From NCBI RefSeq assembly GCF_000143415.4, contig NW_003314265.1, positions 2,570,559-2,634,558 on the forward strand: DNA of 64,000 nt, in the 5' to 3' direction. This stretch comes from Selaginella moellendorffii (Eukaryota; Streptophyta; Lycopodiopsida; Selaginellales; Selaginellaceae). Position numbers and translations under genes: made by a program. Positions 45,185 through 55,432 of the stretch are shown piece after piece. How positions within the stretch are numbered: position 1 is the first letter of the stretch; each line of letters opens with the position of its first letter. A model generated the notes under the pieces. It was not told where the DNA came from, made no database searches, and saw only the letters and a program-made list of their open reading frames with translations.

Positions 45185-46180
45185 ATGTTTGACGACAGCG
45201 CTGTCTCAGGACCGGAGGCGGCATCATTGGGAGAATTCCGGATCTGTGTCGAAAGGAAGGGATTGCATTGCCCCCCCGGCCGCGACAATGACGAGCTCCT
45301 GCTGCGATTTCTCCGTGCAAGGATGCTCGACGTGCCCAAGGCGGCAGCCATGTACGAGGAATTCGTCCGGTGGCACAAGGAGCAATCGGTGGATTCGGTG
45401 CTGGAGGTAAGAAAATTTTTGATAGGTTTTGCGAGATCGCTGGAGGAATTTCTCAGGATTTCTCGTACCCGGAGCTGGAGCGCGTGATTGAGGCGTGGCC
45501 TCAAGCATGGCACAAGACTGACAAGCGAGGCCGCCCTGTCAACATCCAGCTCTTCTCGAGGTATGCGGTCGTCCAGCGTTTGGATCCATGGATGGATCCA
45601 GCTTCTTTTCCCCTGGGCATGGGAATCTAATTGTTTGGTTTGGTTTTCTAAGATTGAATGTGGAAGCTTTGTTCGAGGTGACGAGCGAGGAGCGCCTGAT
45701 CCGGCGTGGGCTATGGGTTCTCGAGGATCTCCACCAGAACAAGCTCCCGGCTTGCTCCAGGGACGCCGGCCATCACGTCGGCCGTGTGACAATCGTGATC
45801 GATCTCAAAAACGTTGTAAGTCACACTGCTCAAGAACTTCTTTTCTTCCTTCCAATTATTCGATCGATCCATGGTCTTGGCAGGGGATCTCCACCTTCAC
45901 CAATTCTCGAGTGAGAAAGATCCTCTCCCATTTTGCTCACGTCTTCTCCCAGTACTACCCGGAGTACCTGGGACAAGTGATCATCGTGAATGCTCCAGTG
46001 TCTTTCAAGATCGTCTGGCAGCTCCTGGGGCCCTTCATGGACGAAAAGACGAGGAAGAAGATCAGCATCCACAGGGGCGATGGCAGCGAGAGCTTACTGG
46101 AGGCGATCGACAGTGAAGACTTGCCAGCAGTCCTTGGTGGGAGCTGCCACTGCAAAGTTTGCAAATCCTTCTCGAGATAA
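45185..46180 (+). CDS. Sec14-like CRAL-TRIO lipid-transfer protein
   Basis: Four exons: 45185-45406, 45457-45560, 45653-45815, 45884-46180; 261 residues. The CRAL-TRIO N-terminal part (LLLRFLRARMLDVPKAAAMYEEFVRW) precedes the lipid-binding domain, with DKRGRPVNIQLFSR, VTIVIDLKNVGIST, YYPEYLGQVIIVNAPVSFKIVWQLLGPFMDEKT and KISIHRG. It would bind and exchange phosphatidylinositol or a similar lipid. Its ATG lies only 75 bp after the cryptochrome stop, and the acceptor at 45166 suggests that its leader begins within the cryptochrome gene. The short C-terminus has CHCKVCK. Confidence 0.9.
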
Positions 46181-46240
46181 ACCAATGAACCTATCATAGC
46201 TATTCTATTTCTATAAAAGAAGCTTACACGAACGAGCTCT

Positions 46241-48425
46241 TTACGTCCCAGGGAGATTGCTGTCGGCGTTGGCGAGAATAATGTATGCACAGATGACTGA
46301 GGAAGAGAAGAGTGAGACCCAAGTGCCGCTAGGAACGGTCTCCATAGCCGAAGCGAAATTGGAGCGCTGCCGTTCCTCCGCCCACACTCTCAAGCGATCG
46401 GCTTCGGCCGCATACACTGCTCTTCCCTGGATGGCAAAGAAAAAACTCTAGTCAGGCTCGCGACGAGAGAGTGTAACTTTGAGTCTTTATACGGACCTCT
46501 TCATCGAACCAGCGACCGCGATGCAACCACGCCGTGATGATGGCGAGAATGATTCTCGGTGGAGTGAGGTACTCGATGGCCTTTCCTGTTCCTTTCACGC
46601 GCCGCATCTTGGGGACGAGGTCGCGAGCAACGGTTTCCGGCTGCTCGCAGATGATGTTGAACATCTTCTTGTTGTGAAGAGATGCTCCACTGAAACAACG
46701 ATTTGGAATTTGAACCTTTTAAGAGAGAATTTAGAGTACCTTAGTAGGAGGTCTGTAAGAACCATGCCAGGAGATGCGGTGTGAATCCCAACGCGAGAGC
46801 CCCTGCATTCCTTTCGCAGGGACTCGTGAAGCTGTCGAAGCCCACTTTTGCTCGCTCCGTATCTACAATATTGTATGAAACATATGAAAACCTCCATTGA
46901 GACAGATCACTACTTACACTGCTGTTAATGGAGTGCCTGCACCATTCGAGCCAGCGCCATCCATGTTGAATATATGACCCTTCTTTGGTTGCTTTTTCAT
47001 CACGCGGATTGCTTCACGAGTGCAAATCATTGATCCAACGAGATTTGTTGAAACAATCTGGAACGTCATCTGTCAGCTGCTTCAAACCAGACGTAAATTA
47101 CGAGCGAACCTGTTCGATCTCTTCGTCGTCAAAATCTGTCAGTGGTTTAAACCCCTTGTTGACACCGGCGTTGTTAATCTGCTCGAACAAAAGCTTGGTC
47201 AGTCGAATGCTTTGTAATAAAATGTCTCGAGATACTTCACCCAGATATCAATGCTTCCAAACTTTTCCATTGCGACTTCAGCTAAAGCTTTCACTTCGTC
47301 GCTGTTCGACACGTTGCAGGTTGTTCCCACAACTTTCCCGGACATTTTTGTGTGATTCTCTTCGGGCCAACTTAAAGCTGTCGAAGTGTTCCTGCTCGAC
47401 TCTTCAAGCTCTTGGGTCAGCTCTTCCACCGTGGAGGCAACGGACGAATGACTGTCGAAGATAAACTAGTAAGTTCATCCTTAACAAACTCAAACACCAA
47501 CCTGCGGGAAGCAACGATGACGTTGTCTCCAGCTCTTAGAAATTCTCGAGCCAGTGCTTTTCCGAGACCACGGGTACTGCACGTTTTCCAGAGTTACAAA
47601 AAATCTTCAGAAAAAAACACTCAACGAAGAAACCTTCCAGTGATCACAATGTTAAGAGGCCCCGGCTTCGCGTTGCTCTCTAGTACGTGTTTTGAGCCTA
47701 TCATACTTCCAATAACTAGGCCAGCGAGCCAGCTGAACCATAGCCAGCTTTCGAGTCTTGGATCACCATCTTCAAAAACAAAGCTAAAACTCAAGAATGA
47801 TAGCAAGAATGACACACCTGAAAGCTGTAATCCAGTAGCTAGAATGGCTCCTGTCGCTGCCACCACGAACATCCCTTTCCCGATTTTACGAGCGAACTGC
47901 AAGATCCAATAGAAGATCTAAGAACGGGGAAACCTTCCAAGTAGAACAACTCACCTTGAGAGACTCATTTTCGGCCCACCGCAGTGTTTTCTTGAACTGA
48001 GATACTTGAGATGGCGACCATGGCGATGACGTTCCACTCAGCACCTGGACGATCTTCCCAGGAAAATCATCGACCTGCCTCGGGGTTGGCGGCAACGAAC
48101 TTTCGGCCTCGGGCTTGGCAGAACCATTGAGAACATGAATCAATGGCCCAACCAGTTTCCCAATCTCCGTCTCGTTCCAAAACCCAGATCTCTGCGAGGA
48201 TTTCGTCGTCGTCTCCGAGCTACTCTCGTGGCTGTCTTCTCCTCTCTTTAGAGAACAAGACACTCGCCTTCGAATCCATCGCCTGCTCTTGAGCTTGCAA
48301 TGGACTAATCTAGAAAATGTTGCCGCTTGGGAGAAGTCCTTACATTCTATCGCGGACGCTTGGGAGGGGCAGCAATTCGCCCCGATTCGCGGTGTCATCG
48401 CCGAAATATCGACAGCCCCGAGCAT
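46241..48425 (-). CDS. NYC1: Chlorophyll(ide) b reductase NYC1
   Basis: Ten exons: 48425-47955, 47896-47818, 47769-47634, 47576-47502, 47451-47241, 47178-47110, 47057-46918, 46862-46740, 46689-46497, 46426-46241; 560 residues. A Ser/Arg-rich plastid transit region comes first. Two membrane segments (MFVVAATGAILATGLQLSG; WLWFSWLAGLVIGSMIG) precede a short-chain dehydrogenase with cofactor motif ITGSTRGLGKALA, INNAGV and the catalytic YGASKSG; a third hydrophobic segment is at the C-terminus (LFSSSVICAYIILANA). Membrane segments separate NYC1 from soluble NOL. It starts chlorophyll b breakdown in thylakoids, the step needed to dismantle LHCII. Confidence 0.93.
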
Positions 48426-49066
48426 GGAAGATCTAGAGCACGAGTCTTTCACCTAACGCTACCGTTCACTCGAAGAAATCATCGCTGGCGCTAAACAAGA
48501 ACCTCATAGACGCAACATTCTCCACTCGAGCACGCAATCCAGAACTAGCGCAGCACGCAATCGATCGATTCGATCTTTCCGGTCGATCGATTGCTCGTCG
48601 GTAGCGCGCCTCCGCTCTCTCGGCCCTAGGTAGCAACCTAAACAAAGATCTCCCCGCCAAAGTGCGTACGCTAGACACGTTCCGTAGAGCGAATATGCAC
48701 AAGATGCCTCGCTTTTGAGAAATATCTAATCTGTGAACACGTGGACGGCACATCCACGGTTTATCTCGCATTAGGGCTCAAGCGCGCGAGACAAGAATGC
48801 GGTGACGAGGTAGCGAGCCGAGGACAGAGGACGACGTCTGGGGTTCTTGGGCTGGGCAGGATAGAGAGCGACACGTGGCAGGAATCGAGTGGCCGGACAA
48901 CAGTGTCATCTGGTTCGTCCATGCCACATCCAATCGAACGAGAAACTCCAATCCCGAGCAAACGGGGGCCAAGGAAGAAGAAGAGGAGGTACCAGTGGAT
49001 AGATAGATAGATCGATTGAATAGAGATTCTCTCCTGGATCGATACCTCGATCGATCTCGATCAGCA
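48426..49066. promoter_or_regulatory. Shared upstream region of NYC1 and plastid atpD
   Basis: 641 bp between divergent start codons. It has two CACGTG G-boxes at 48738-48743 and 48872-48877, the second as ACACGTGGC (ABRE form). Open frames here (48466-48771 and 48778-49224, minus) have no family features. Confidence 0.6.
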
Positions 49067-49816
49067 ATGGAGCTATCGTCATCCTCAGCAGTGGCCACAG
49101 CGGCGGCGCACCGCGCGGGCATCGCCAATTCCTCTCGCGTCCGAGCAGTGGCGCTGTCTAGCACCTCGCGGATCTCCTGGAACGCGCTGGCCGCCAGGGC
49201 CCCGGAGCTAAGATCCAGCAGCAATCGAGCCGGCAGCCGCGCGGTGGTGGTGATGGGCGTGGAGGAATCCTACGCGTCGGCGCTGGCGAACCTAGCCCAG
49301 TCCAAGAATGTGCTCGACACCATCTATGGCGACACCGAGAAGCTGGGCAAGTACTTTGACAACCCCAAGGTGGCCAAGTTCCTGGCCAACCCGGTGGCGG
49401 ACGTGGAGCGCAAGAAATCGGTGATCAAGGCCATCGCCAAGGAGGAGAAGCTCCACGCCTACACCACCAATCTCCTGTTCGTGCTGGTGGACAAGCGCCG
49501 GGTGGGCATCGCCAAAAAGATCTTCCAGGCGTTCGAGACGAGCTACTACAGGCTGACCGACACCGAGATCGCGGTGGTCACGTCCGCGGTGAAGATCGAC
49601 AACTCGCAACTCGCGGAGATCGCCAAGAAGATCCGGAGCCTCTCCAAGGCCAAGAACGTCAAGATCAAGAACGAGGTGGATCCATCCGTGATCGCGGGGT
49701 TCAAGGTCAAGTATGGCCCCGGCGCATCGCTCGTCATCGATCTCACTGTCAAGGGCCAGCTCGATCGAATCGCCGCCGACTTGGCTTCCATGGATAGCAA
49801 AGTGGCCGTCTCTTAA
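49067..49816 (+). CDS. ATPD: Chloroplast ATP synthase delta subunit
   Basis: A single exon of 249 residues. The first roughly 60 residues form a Ser/Ala/Arg-rich transit peptide. The mature part matches F1 delta/OSCP: YASALANLAQ near the start, VAKFLANPVADVERKKSVIKAI, NLLFVLVDKRR, and the C-terminal GFKVKYGPGASLVIDLTVKGQLDRIAADL. It links CF1 to CFo in the plastid ATP synthase. The start was placed at the ATG after an in-frame non-ATG extension. Confidence 0.95.
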   Translation: MELSSSSAVATAAAHRAGIANSSRVRAVALSSTSRISWNALAARAPELRSSSNRAGSRAVVVMGVEESYASALANLAQSKNVLDTIYGDTEKLGKYFDNPKVAKFLANPVADVERKKSVIKAIAKEEKLHAYTTNLLFVLVDKRRVGIAKKIFQAFETSYYRLTDTEIAVVTSAVKIDNSQLAEIAKKIRSLSKAKNVKIKNEVDPSVIAGFKVKYGPGASLVIDLTVKGQLDRIAADLASMDSKVAVS

Positions 49817-49836
49817 GAACAAACTTTTTGCATTTC

Positions 49837-50049
49837 ATTGCCAGTTGACCGTAGAAAAATATTAGAAAGCTGACCGTTGTCTAGGACTAGGGCTGACCCG
49901 ACAGGGTTTTTTAAAAGGGTGTTTCGCCATGGCATTTGTCGTGGCTGACCGTAGAAAATACGGGTCTAGACTAGAGCTGACCCTTTAAAAAAGTGCTTAG
50001 AGCTGACCGTTGACTAGAACTGACTGTTTAAAAACTATGACTAGGGCTG
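49837..50049 (+). repeat. Degenerate GCTGACCGT repeat cluster
   Basis: About eight copies of GCTGACC or close variants start near 49843, 49869, 49892, 49943, 49975, 50001, 50019 and 50045, alternating with CTAG and TTTAAAA motifs. The cluster fills the spacer just upstream of the THUMP gene. Confidence 0.65.
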
Positions 50050-50071
50050 AATAAACGCCCTAGAACGAGCT

Positions 50072-51265
50072 ATGGCGGAGGACAAGAGGCGCCGTTCGAA
50101 GTACATGGCATACGTGAGTTTGCGTGGATAGATTTCTCCTTCCCCGATGGAAATTTCGCGTGATTTTAGGGATCCAAGCGCAAGCGCGGCGGCGCTTCTA
50201 TCCCCATTGGGCGCCAGGGCTTCCTCATCACCTGCGATGGAGGGAGGGAGCGCCAGTGTTCCCGGGAATGCATCAATCTGCTTGAGCGGGTAGGCCATGG
50301 TTTTGGGACGAAATTCTCTCCTTGATCGATCGATCGCAGTATTTCGAGGATCTTGGTGGTGTCATCAGCGTCGCGGAAGACGAAAATGCCGAGGGCGAGC
50401 AAGCTGCCGCGAAGTCTAGCGATGCGTCTGAGAAGAACTTTGACGAGCTTTTGAAGGAGGAGATCGTCGAGCTCCGAGACAAGAAGAATGTAAGCGATCC
50501 TTTTTTTTTTGTTCTTCTTTCCTCCGAGGATGACTGGAAGATACAGGCGCGGTTTGTAAGTTCTGAGACGGGGTGTAATGGCGTGGTTTTCATCGAGATG
50601 GTGAAAGCGTCGATCGGCCCCGTGGAACTTGCCGAGTCAATCGTTCGCATGGTAGCCAGCACTAAGAAATCCAGGACAAGGTTCCTCCTCTCCTGCGCTA
50701 TGCTAGCTTCATTTTAATGCTGCTCGTCGACAGGTTTTGCATGAAGCTGCTACCGATGGAAGTGACATGCTACGCATCCGCCGAGGAAGTGAAGATCGCT
50801 GCCCAGCCGCTGATTCTCAAGCACTTCCCAGCAGAAGCTGCCGAAGGGACCAAGGTAAAAGTGGCTTTTTCTTTTGGCTTGCATCTGAGCTTTGGAGCCG
50901 TTCTAGTTTGCAGTGGTTTACGAAGCCCGGGCAAACACAGGGCTTGACAGGATGACTTTGATCGACGCCGTGGCTCAGCTCGTCCCAAAGCCTCACTCGG
51001 TGGACCTCAAAGCGCCGCAAAAGACGATCATCGTCCAAGTCGCGAAGGTAATTCAACCGGTTCTTTGCAGCGGCTAAGGTTGATAAGAAACTGCTTTTGC
51101 CAGACGACTTGCGGCATTGGAGTCCTGAGTGGATACAAAGAGCTCGCGAAATACAATTTGAGGCAGCTGGTTTTACCACCCGAGGACGAGGAGCAGAAAC
51201 AAACGAAAGAGGAAGAGGAAGAAGAGCCCGAGGTGTTCGAGGAGGAGGCTGAGGAGAAACAGTGA
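50072..51265 (+). CDS. THUMP-domain protein (THUMPD1/Tan1-like)
   Basis: Seven exons: 50072-50113, 50170-50289, 50340-50489, 50547-50680, 50734-50854, 50907-51047, 51104-51265; 289 residues. The family pattern is clear: a basic start, GRQGFLITCDGGRERQCSRE, then YFEDLGG. The THUMP part has RFCMKLLPMEVTCYASAEEV, FAVVYEARANTGLDRMTLIDAVA and TTCGIGVLSGYKELAKYNLRQL. The C-terminus is acidic. Yeast Tan1 is the tRNA-binding partner of Kre33/NAT10 for N4-acetylcytidine in tRNA-Ser and tRNA-Leu; the same role is inferred. It ends 256 bp before the 3' end of the oppositely oriented ATP synthase gene. Confidence 0.93.
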
Positions 51266-51521
51266 GCAAAAGGTAAGAGATTCAGTGACCTCAACTTTAT
51301 CATCAAACAGTGTCTCACTCAAGGGAGGAAATCGTTTTGTTGTGTTCTGTTACACAAGCCAGCAACAAAAAGGTCCTGCGAGCTTTCTTATTCAAGCTCA
51401 AGAAAATAGAAGAAGCGAAGGAAATGTCCTCAACCATCAAGTTTGTCACCACGATCTCTCGTTCGTTGATCATCATCATCCACCACCAAAACCCGGCACC
51501 AGCGGTAACCAAGAGCTCTCC

Positions 51522-52432
51522 TCAAGCCGTGACGCCCAGCGCGAAAGCCAGCGATCCGAAAACGTCCACTCCAATCTGTGCCTGAGCCTTGTCAAGGTCC
51601 GTGGTGGCGGAGCTCAGCTTTTGGTTGTAATCCGCGAGGTTCTTCCTTACTTCGTCGGGATCAAACCGGTCGAGCGGCGCAGCCTCGACGACGACGATAT
51701 CGGTGACCGAGTTCGCGTGGACAAAGGCAAAGCCGCTGCTGAGGAAGTACTGCGTCTTTACCTGGCCGCCATCGTGGACGGACAGAACGCCCGGCTTGAG
51801 CTCGGCTATGGTGGGGACGTGACCGGGCAGCACACCCATGAGACCGCTCGTCGCTGGCAGGATCACCATATCCACCTGAGAAAACCAAGTCAAAGATTTG
51901 AAAACTTGGATAAAAGCTCTCACTACACCAAGAAAAGTTAGCACCGAGCTCGAAAGAGAAAGCTAGCGAAAGCATCCAAGCAAAGCATCCAGGAACTGGA
52001 CGAGCTTACAACTACAAACGAAAGCAAAAGTAAGGAGAAAAGCTTAAAATCTGGAAGAAGCCATGGAATGGAGCTCAAGCAAGATACTCGCATGCGAAGG
52101 AAGCAGCACAAAAAGAGAGGAAAAAATTCTTTTTGTACCTTCTCGGCGTTCATGGCTACCTCGGAAGGCAAGACGAAGTTCACGGTGAGCTTTTCGGGGA
52201 TGGCTGGGGGCACAGGGGGCCGCGACGCCATAGATTCGTGGGGCGTCTTGGGGAAGTCGAGGTTGGGAGCCACCTTAGACCACATTTCTTTGAATGCCTC
52301 CACTGCCTTGTTGGTGGGCGTGTCTTTTTTCGCCTCCTCGGCGTAGCATCGCCGCCGGATGCCGCCGCTGCTGGTGGCGCAGCGCCACAGCGGCGCCGCT
52401 GATCGCAGCAGCGACTGCCTGCCAGACAACAT
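51522..52432 (-). CDS. Mitochondrial ATP synthase delta-prime subunit
   Basis: Two exons, 52432-52139 and 51875-51522, with a 263-bp intron; 215 residues. The N-terminus is an Arg/Ser-rich mitochondrial presequence ([19 protein letters not shown]). The mature part corresponds to bacterial F1 epsilon: [31 protein letters not shown] by splice, then [20 protein letters not shown] and a C-terminal helical pair. It forms part of the central stalk. The join across the intron restores [10 protein letters not shown]. Confidence 0.94.
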
Positions 52433-52587
52433 ACCTTGTTTCGCCTGCGCACCACGCCACGGAATCGATCTATCGAATTGGTGGATCTCTCTCTCACTGG
52501 AGGGTGTATAAGCCCTAAAAAGAACCCTGCTTTGCGATTTGAGAGTTATCAGTATGAGTAGAGGGCTTTTCTTGTTTTCACAACGTG

Positions 52588-52668
52588 GTCAGGATGGCCG
52601 AGTTGGTCTAAGGCGCTAGTTTCAGGTACTAGTCCGCAAGGGCATGGGTTCGAATCCCATTCCTGACA
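52588..52668 (+). tRNA. tRNA-Leu (anticodon CAG)
   Basis: Acceptor arms GTCAGGA and TCCTGAC pair perfectly, with discriminator A. The A box TGGCCGAGTTGG and B box GGTTCGAATCC are present. The anticodon arm CTAGT-TTCAGGT-ACTAG gives CAG; a variable arm of type-II length fits Leu. No intron is present. Confidence 0.95.
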
Positions 52669-53722
52669 AGCACTCCTTTTTCTTTATGTTATACTCGAAC
52701 AAAGAATATACTGCGGCCCTAACTAGAGTGCCCTATCCCACATGCCCAAGCTTCATTGCTTTATCGTGATATATAAAGCCTTGCGAGAGACTTGTTGATA
52801 TGAGCGCGCCCGCTTCAAGGTGGGAGTCAGCATGGTGTTATCCTCGGAGGGGGGTGATGACGTGGCTGATAATGCGGGGCACATCGCGTCAGGCGGGTAA
52901 CCGAGCATCGCTACAGCTCCAGCTCTCGCCAGTGAAGGGATCACGCGCTCTTTTTTTTTTCGCTAGATATTAATCGAGGGCGAATTCATAGAAAAATAAG
53001 AGTGAACGGATCACGCGCTCTTTTTTTTCACTAGATATTGATCGAGGGCGAACTCATAAGAAAATAAGATCCACCAGAAACCATGACACAAAACCACACA
53101 ACCGAAACAGTATAAGATCAATAGTCCAGAGTATACAAGTCCTGAATCAACAGCTTTGGCTGAGGACGCCACTCCCTACTGGCCAAATATGTCCACTTCC
53201 TTACAGAATATGCTCCAGCAGACCTTGTACATTGCGAGTTTTGCACCGGGTAAGCTGCAAATTTTACAGGCACTCACTCGTTGGTCACTTGGTCACGGTG
53301 CTTGCCACTGTTTTGCTGCCATTTAGCGTGTTGATTCCGATGAAAGGATAGTTCAGTCCTCGGGTGTTATGTTTTATATTCGTTCGGGGGTGTATCCAAA
53401 GTTACAGAGCACTCACTTCAAGGAAAGAAAAAGGTCCAGCTGAACCAGCATTTCCTGCGACTTTGTAAAAATGCTGAAACCGAGTGCATTGTGAAAGTAT
53501 TTTCTTTCTTCTGGTGATTGTTATTGTTCTTCAGATTCTCAAACTTTGATGTGATGTTTCCATTCCTTGTGTTGCTGTTGGGTGAATGATTTGGTTATCG
53601 TTTAAAATTCCGCACTTAGAAAGTGTTAATATGCTCGCAAGTGGCGGTACCACCAGGGGGATTTGAACGATATCCCTTAGCAAATTGGACATGTGTATTT
53701 AACTGATGCAAGTTTGTTGAGA
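52669..53722. other. Intergenic with a 70-bp tandem repeat
   Basis: Apart from the repeat at 52931-53068, nothing coding is seen. The last part is presumably the promoter of the first secreted-protein gene. Confidence 0.5.
52931..53068 (+). repeat. 70-bp tandem repeat, two copies
   Basis: Copies at 52931-53000 and 53001-53068 share GGATCACGCGCTC, a T run, CTAGATATT, ATCGAGGGCGAA and AAAATAAG, with few differences. Confidence 0.8.
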
Positions 53723-54815
53723 ATGAGTGCGGTTTGCAAGATGAAGGCAGTTGCAATGTCCTCGTTTTTTATTTTGCTTACTGCTATCCTTTGTGTGAAT
53801 GCTCAAGCGACTGCTCCGACCATCAAAAGTATCTTCGGTTCCTTTGATCAAATTGGAGATATTGTGTCGAAGTTTAATTTCGCCCAGGTTGTCGTTTAGA
53901 TCCAAGTCTTTTACTGAATTTAACCTTTGCAGACTGATTCTTCTGGTCAAGACTCCCTATCCGTTGGCTTAGCTCCAGCTTTTGGCGATCTGAATGCAGA
54001 AACCATCAAGAGTCTGGACACTAATCTGTTAATCGCTATTGCTGGAACAAACAGGGTGATTTCGAAGTTGGATGGCACAGCACGTACATGGAGCAAAGTA
54101 GAGTCGGTCATGTCGCAGAATCCGTTCCTTGAGGCAGTAGATGCAGGAATCAGAAGGTCTGACAAGTATATAAGAGACGACACAAACTACTTACAGTTTG
54201 ATAAATCTCTGCGACCTGAAGTTTTCCAGGAGGTAAAGAACAGTTCAATCCTTGTCTCATATGAATTGTAATATATAATTGTTCTTCCCTTTGAACAGCT
54301 GAAGACATGGTTCTTTGAGAAACTTATCCAGGACAATGACGTCCTTGCCTCCACCAGGATTCAATCTGATGCTCTCCCTCAGATTGTGGCATATGCAGGC
54401 TCTGAAGTTCCGAAGTTCTTAACAATCTACAAGCACCAGTATCATGAAAAGACCATGGTTGATATTGGAGTGCTGAGATATCCAGACTCCATAGATAAGC
54501 TCTTTAAGGTTAGCAGGAAACTTGACACAACATTATCATTAACGCTTTTTCTTTCATTTTGTGATATAGTTGTACCATCTACAGCTGACTGTTTGGGCTG
54601 ATAGCACGCTCGTCTTAGGCGTGGAGAAGGCAACTAATGGCATTACTGGAGGTAACCATGTAGTTTATTCATTCTCTTTGGCTCTATTGAGTTGTTTATG
54701 TTGCGCAGAGTTTTACTACCGTGAGTTTAAACCGAGAACAAGCGTCATATCTGGGATGAAGAAGGAAATTCAGGCAAAGGCTGCTAATGAAGCCAAATCC
54801 ATGTTCACAATTTGA
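53723..54815 (+). CDS. Secreted protein of unknown family, copy 1
   Basis: Five exons: 53723-53887, 53933-54232, 54299-54508, 54570-54651, 54709-54815; 287 residues (281 from the second ATG at 53741). A hydrophobic signal peptide (MSSFFILLTAILCVNAQA) is followed by PTIKSIFGSFDQIGDI, GLAPAFGDL, RTWSKVESVMSQNPFLE, DDTNYL, YHEKTMVDIGVLRYPD and EFYYREFKPR. These are shared with the gene 600 bp downstream. I do not recognise the family: no catalytic motif, transmembrane segment or Cys pattern is evident in the mature part. All introns are 45-66 bp. Confidence 0.8.
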
Positions 54816-55432
54816 AAACTCTGTATAATATGCATAAACTCTTAACAAATGAAATAAATTTTACTATAAATTCTGGAAATATTGTTTGATTGTTTTTGTT
54901 CAACTTAATTTTTAATGGACAATTTAAGAAACTTTATGATTAGTGACTTCATATATGACAACATGTTATTGTGTTATGCGGTGGTTGCAGCTGGTGCCTT
55001 CTCCCAAACTGCAGTTGTTTAGATTTCTTAATGAAGCCAGTAAATAAATAAAACAACTGATCTGACGGGGTTATCGCGTGGGTTGACGAGAAAGGGGTGA
55101 TGCATTTCTTAGCGCTTCAGGTGACTGTCAGCCCGGAGGGACACACCAAAACGGAGTAATTTTGCTCTATGAATTTAGAATATTTTCTTGGTAATCTTCC
55201 TTGACTTTCTTCATTTTCACAAGAACCACTATTAGTGTGGCTCTATGTTGGGAATAACTATTTTGTCCATTAAAGTTATACCATTACTGTAGCTCTATGT
55301 TGGGAATAATTATTTTGTCCATTCAGGTTGTTGGAGAATTTGAACAATTTGAGTCACTACTAATAGTACTACCACTAAGGTATGCTTGTCTTATAAATAC
55401 TTAGGTTGCTGGATATAATTTGGCAAAAGATC
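54816..55432. other. Spacer between the two secreted-protein genes
   Basis: AT-rich. A 52-bp-period duplication (GCTCTATGTTGGGAATAA at 55240 and again at 55292) precedes the second gene. A TATA-like TTATAAATA lies at 55391, 42 bp before the second start codon. Confidence 0.55.
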
